NCBI RefSeq assembly: GCF_002234675.1
Contig: NC_019866.2
Coordinates: 5,127,307 to 5,191,306, forward strand
DNA: 64,000 nt
Direction of reading: 5' to 3'
Source: Oryzias latipes
Taxonomy: Eukaryota > Chordata > Actinopteri > Beloniformes > Adrianichthyidae
A model generated the notes under the pieces. It worked only from the letters and a program-made list of their open reading frames with translations. It was not told where the DNA came from and made no database searches. Shown here in pieces: positions 61,431 to 64,000 of this stretch. How positions within the stretch are numbered: position 1 is the first letter of the stretch; every line of letters begins with the position of its first letter. The position numbers and the translations under genes are program-made.

Positions 61431-64000
61431 CAGAGGGATTCAGGCGTTTATTTGCTGTTTGAACTGTTGCATCAAGGAGAAAAGGCCAGAGAAGGTGCTT
61501 GTCCTCCCCTTTTCAGCTAAACACCGGCGGCACCACACACTTTCAGACCAGAATTCTGATTCCATCAGACCCAGACGTGTTTTTGCTTCTCTTTGATCAT
61601 AGATTCCAAAATAATCAGGTGCTGGAAATCAGGCAGGTCATGAGCGACATGTTTTTCTGAAAAGAGAAAAACTTAGGTTGAACAAGACAAAACAGTTCCT
61701 GGACAAACAGTTTCATTTCAGAGACTGTTCAGTCCTCAGCTTTACAGCTCCCCGCTTCGAGCTAAATTACAGGAATGTGTGAAAACCATAGAAAAAAAAA
61801 AAGAGAAAAGCACTTTATAACTAATGTTTTCTTACTTTGTGTAAGTCTGCTGCTCCACAGACAGAAACTTTTGCTGAGTTTGCAAATATTCCTTTCCTCA
61901 GGTTAACAATTGTTGCTTCTTTTGTCACTCGGACTTCTTTAACTTTAAAATTGTACTTTGTGAGACAAAGTTTCATACAAGTGCAGATGCTAACAAACTT
62001 TTAACGTTTTCTGAAGAAATAAAAAAACATTCTGCCTCTTTCTGCTGAATCCCAACCACTAATAAGTCTGGATATATTTATTTTCTATTTTTAGATGGAA
62101 AATGGGTGCTTTTACTAAATCTTTACAAGGAAATGAAAAGTTTACCATCTTTTTCCTCAATAAACCATATTTCTATGCTGATCGGAGAGATAATAATGCT
62201 GACTTCCATAAGTGTTGTGCTTTATCCACCTCTTTGCTCGCTCTCGCCTTATGTAAGGTGAACTGCAGCCGCCTGCAGCTACAGGCGGTGATCTCCCCTT
62301 GCAGTGAAACCCAACACCCCTGCTCAGCTCCAGGCCTTGGTGGCATACAGCCTGCGCCCCCACCACCACCACCTGCCCCCCCTTTTCCACGGAAATGCTA
62401 ACTTAAGATGAACAGGTTGCTGTTCTCTTGTTTGAGTTCCACGAATAAATTGTTAATTTAATTGGTTTTCTGACTAAATCTGCCAACTTGCAGCAATATT
62501 TTGGTCAAACACAGACATGACAAGCAGGAGATCTCAGAGACATTTCAAAGTGTAAAGCATTTATTATTAGGACTAATGTGAAAATGTATGTTTAGAAGCA
62601 ATAAATACCCACCTCTACAACGAGTTTTGTACACAAATGTTCAGGCATAAATGTGTCTGCATGTGTTTTCCAAAACTGTGGACGTCAGCATTCCTGCAGC
62701 AGAAAGCACAATGGAGCCGGAACAAAGAGGCAGAAGCGACAGACTCAGTTCAGCAGATGAATCTGAATGGAAGTATTAGCTGCAAAGTTCACAAAGATCC
62801 AAGTTTCACGATTTTAATCAGTTTCAGCCACAACACAGGACGGAAGTTTAAGCACAAACAGGGGTTCCAAATATCACTGAGACAAAGTTTCACTGATTCT
62901 ACTCTCATTTATGTCCTTGCAGTCAAAGCATTTGGTAGCTGGGTGGGACCACACTTTTGCAAAGAGCGAAAGTCATCTAACGAGTTGGAGGATTGTGGAT
63001 TGGAGGGGGAGAGTGCAATTGAGGCTCAGCAGGGATCATAGACTCCTAATCCTGCAGCATGAGTTGATACAAGCCTGAACCACAGCCAGTTGACCAGTAC
63101 AGCAGAAGAGTCTGATGCTCATGTCCAAGTTTATGTCTGAACTTTGGCAGTGCAGCTATATTCAAGTAAACTTATTCAGAGGATCCCAGCACATTTTTTT
63201 AACCAAATTGGGAAAAATCTCTTCCTTTTCTCCTCCTTATGTCACCCAAACACCGGTTGATTTCCCTTTTAATTCTTAGTTCTTAACTAACCAACACTTT
63301 ATACAGACTAAATGTTCACAAATTATGTAAAAATAATCTCCAACAGCAAAGTAAACCGATTAAAGGGCTGGCTAAGAATAAGCCTTCAACCAATTACACC
63401 TACCTTGCTGAGGAACCTGCTCTTAAATCCTGCGTGGATCTGTGTAACTCAAGGACACTGCCTCATAGTACTTTCCTGCACGCCCCAAAAGAAGTCTGTC
63501 ACAATGAATCATTAATGCCATGGTTTGCACAACACTGTACCTTCATCCGGCGGTAAGATTAAGAGTGAGGCTTTAAACGCAGATCTGAATAATACGCATC
63601 AGGAAGGAGAAGCAAATCTAAAGAATCCAGACAGTTCAAACATCCACCCAGAGGCCCAAACATGTATTACATGGAAGAAGTATTCCAGGATATTTGATAA
63701 ACGTGTGAAAGAAGTATATTCTACATGTAAACACAAACTGCATGCACGGCATTGACAAAAATGGGTGCGTAATTCGTGCGTAAAACGAGTCGAAGGTGTG
63801 GAATTTTATGCTGTGAATCAATTTACGCACGATGCTGTGTTCACATTACATTTCAGATCAAGATGATACAATGTGAACAGCACGCGCTGCAGCATGTCAG
63901 CCTAACAGGAAAGTGGTCATTCAGCTTGAGAGATTGAACTCAAAATTCGGTCCGTTTTCTCTCTGAGCGGCGTTTAGAAGTAAGTGAAAAACGAAAATAA
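61431..64000. other. 5' flank of supervillin; no gene recognised
   Basis: The supervillin leader should lie here. An in-frame TGA at 61442-61440 shows coding does not extend upstream within the same exon. No supervillin-like N-terminal exon (KERIARRLEG type) is visible on the minus strand up to 64000. The rest is AT-rich with weak ORFs. An 11-bp inverted repeat (63774-63784 and 63822-63832) lies near the right edge. Confidence 0.5.

Overview
The window looks like teleost nuclear DNA. It has short GT-AG introns, many Tc1, hAT, PIF/Harbinger and L2-type relics, a tRNA-derived SINE, and several AT-rich inverted-repeat families. Some repeats look like those of medaka-type (Oryzias-like) fishes, but the species is a guess. 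Two protein-coding genes can be supported. They lie tail to tail on the right-hand side; roughly the first 34 kb holds no gene I can recognise.

Layout. 1-34,090: gene-poor DNA with transposon relics, including an L2-like LINE inserted in a MITE, a SINE inserted in another MITE, and a Harbinger element with intact ends. 34,095-41,576 (+): tmem98, with a GC-rich promoter and non-coding first exon, a second leader segment, and six coding exons giving 224 residues. 41,577-44,733: short intergenic stretch filled with stacked and nested DNA transposons. 44,734-61,430 (-): a supervillin-family gene that I reconstructed as 32 coding exons, whose phases sum to an open frame of about 1,567 residues. 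61,431-64,000: presumed 5' flank of supervillin, with nothing recognised.

The two genes are not known to act together. TMEM98 is a single-pass ER membrane protein that binds and restrains the membrane-tethered transcription factor MYRF. Supervillin is a gelsolin/villin-family actin and myosin II scaffold at the membrane cortex.

The most notable observation is in the last supervillin exon. The headpiece is cut by an in-frame TAA where the family has tyrosine, and the residual motif ending in WKQ..LKK.KG is still readable just after the stop. The family's normal stop is also missing. The same gene starts internally relative to vertebrate SVIL, repeats a TQPIT motif three times close to exon ends, and has a ~66-bp exon/donor segment copied into a later intron. 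A second theme is a TTAA-edged MITE family, seen at eleven or more places, with a shared stretch that still reads as an acidic peptide in some copies.
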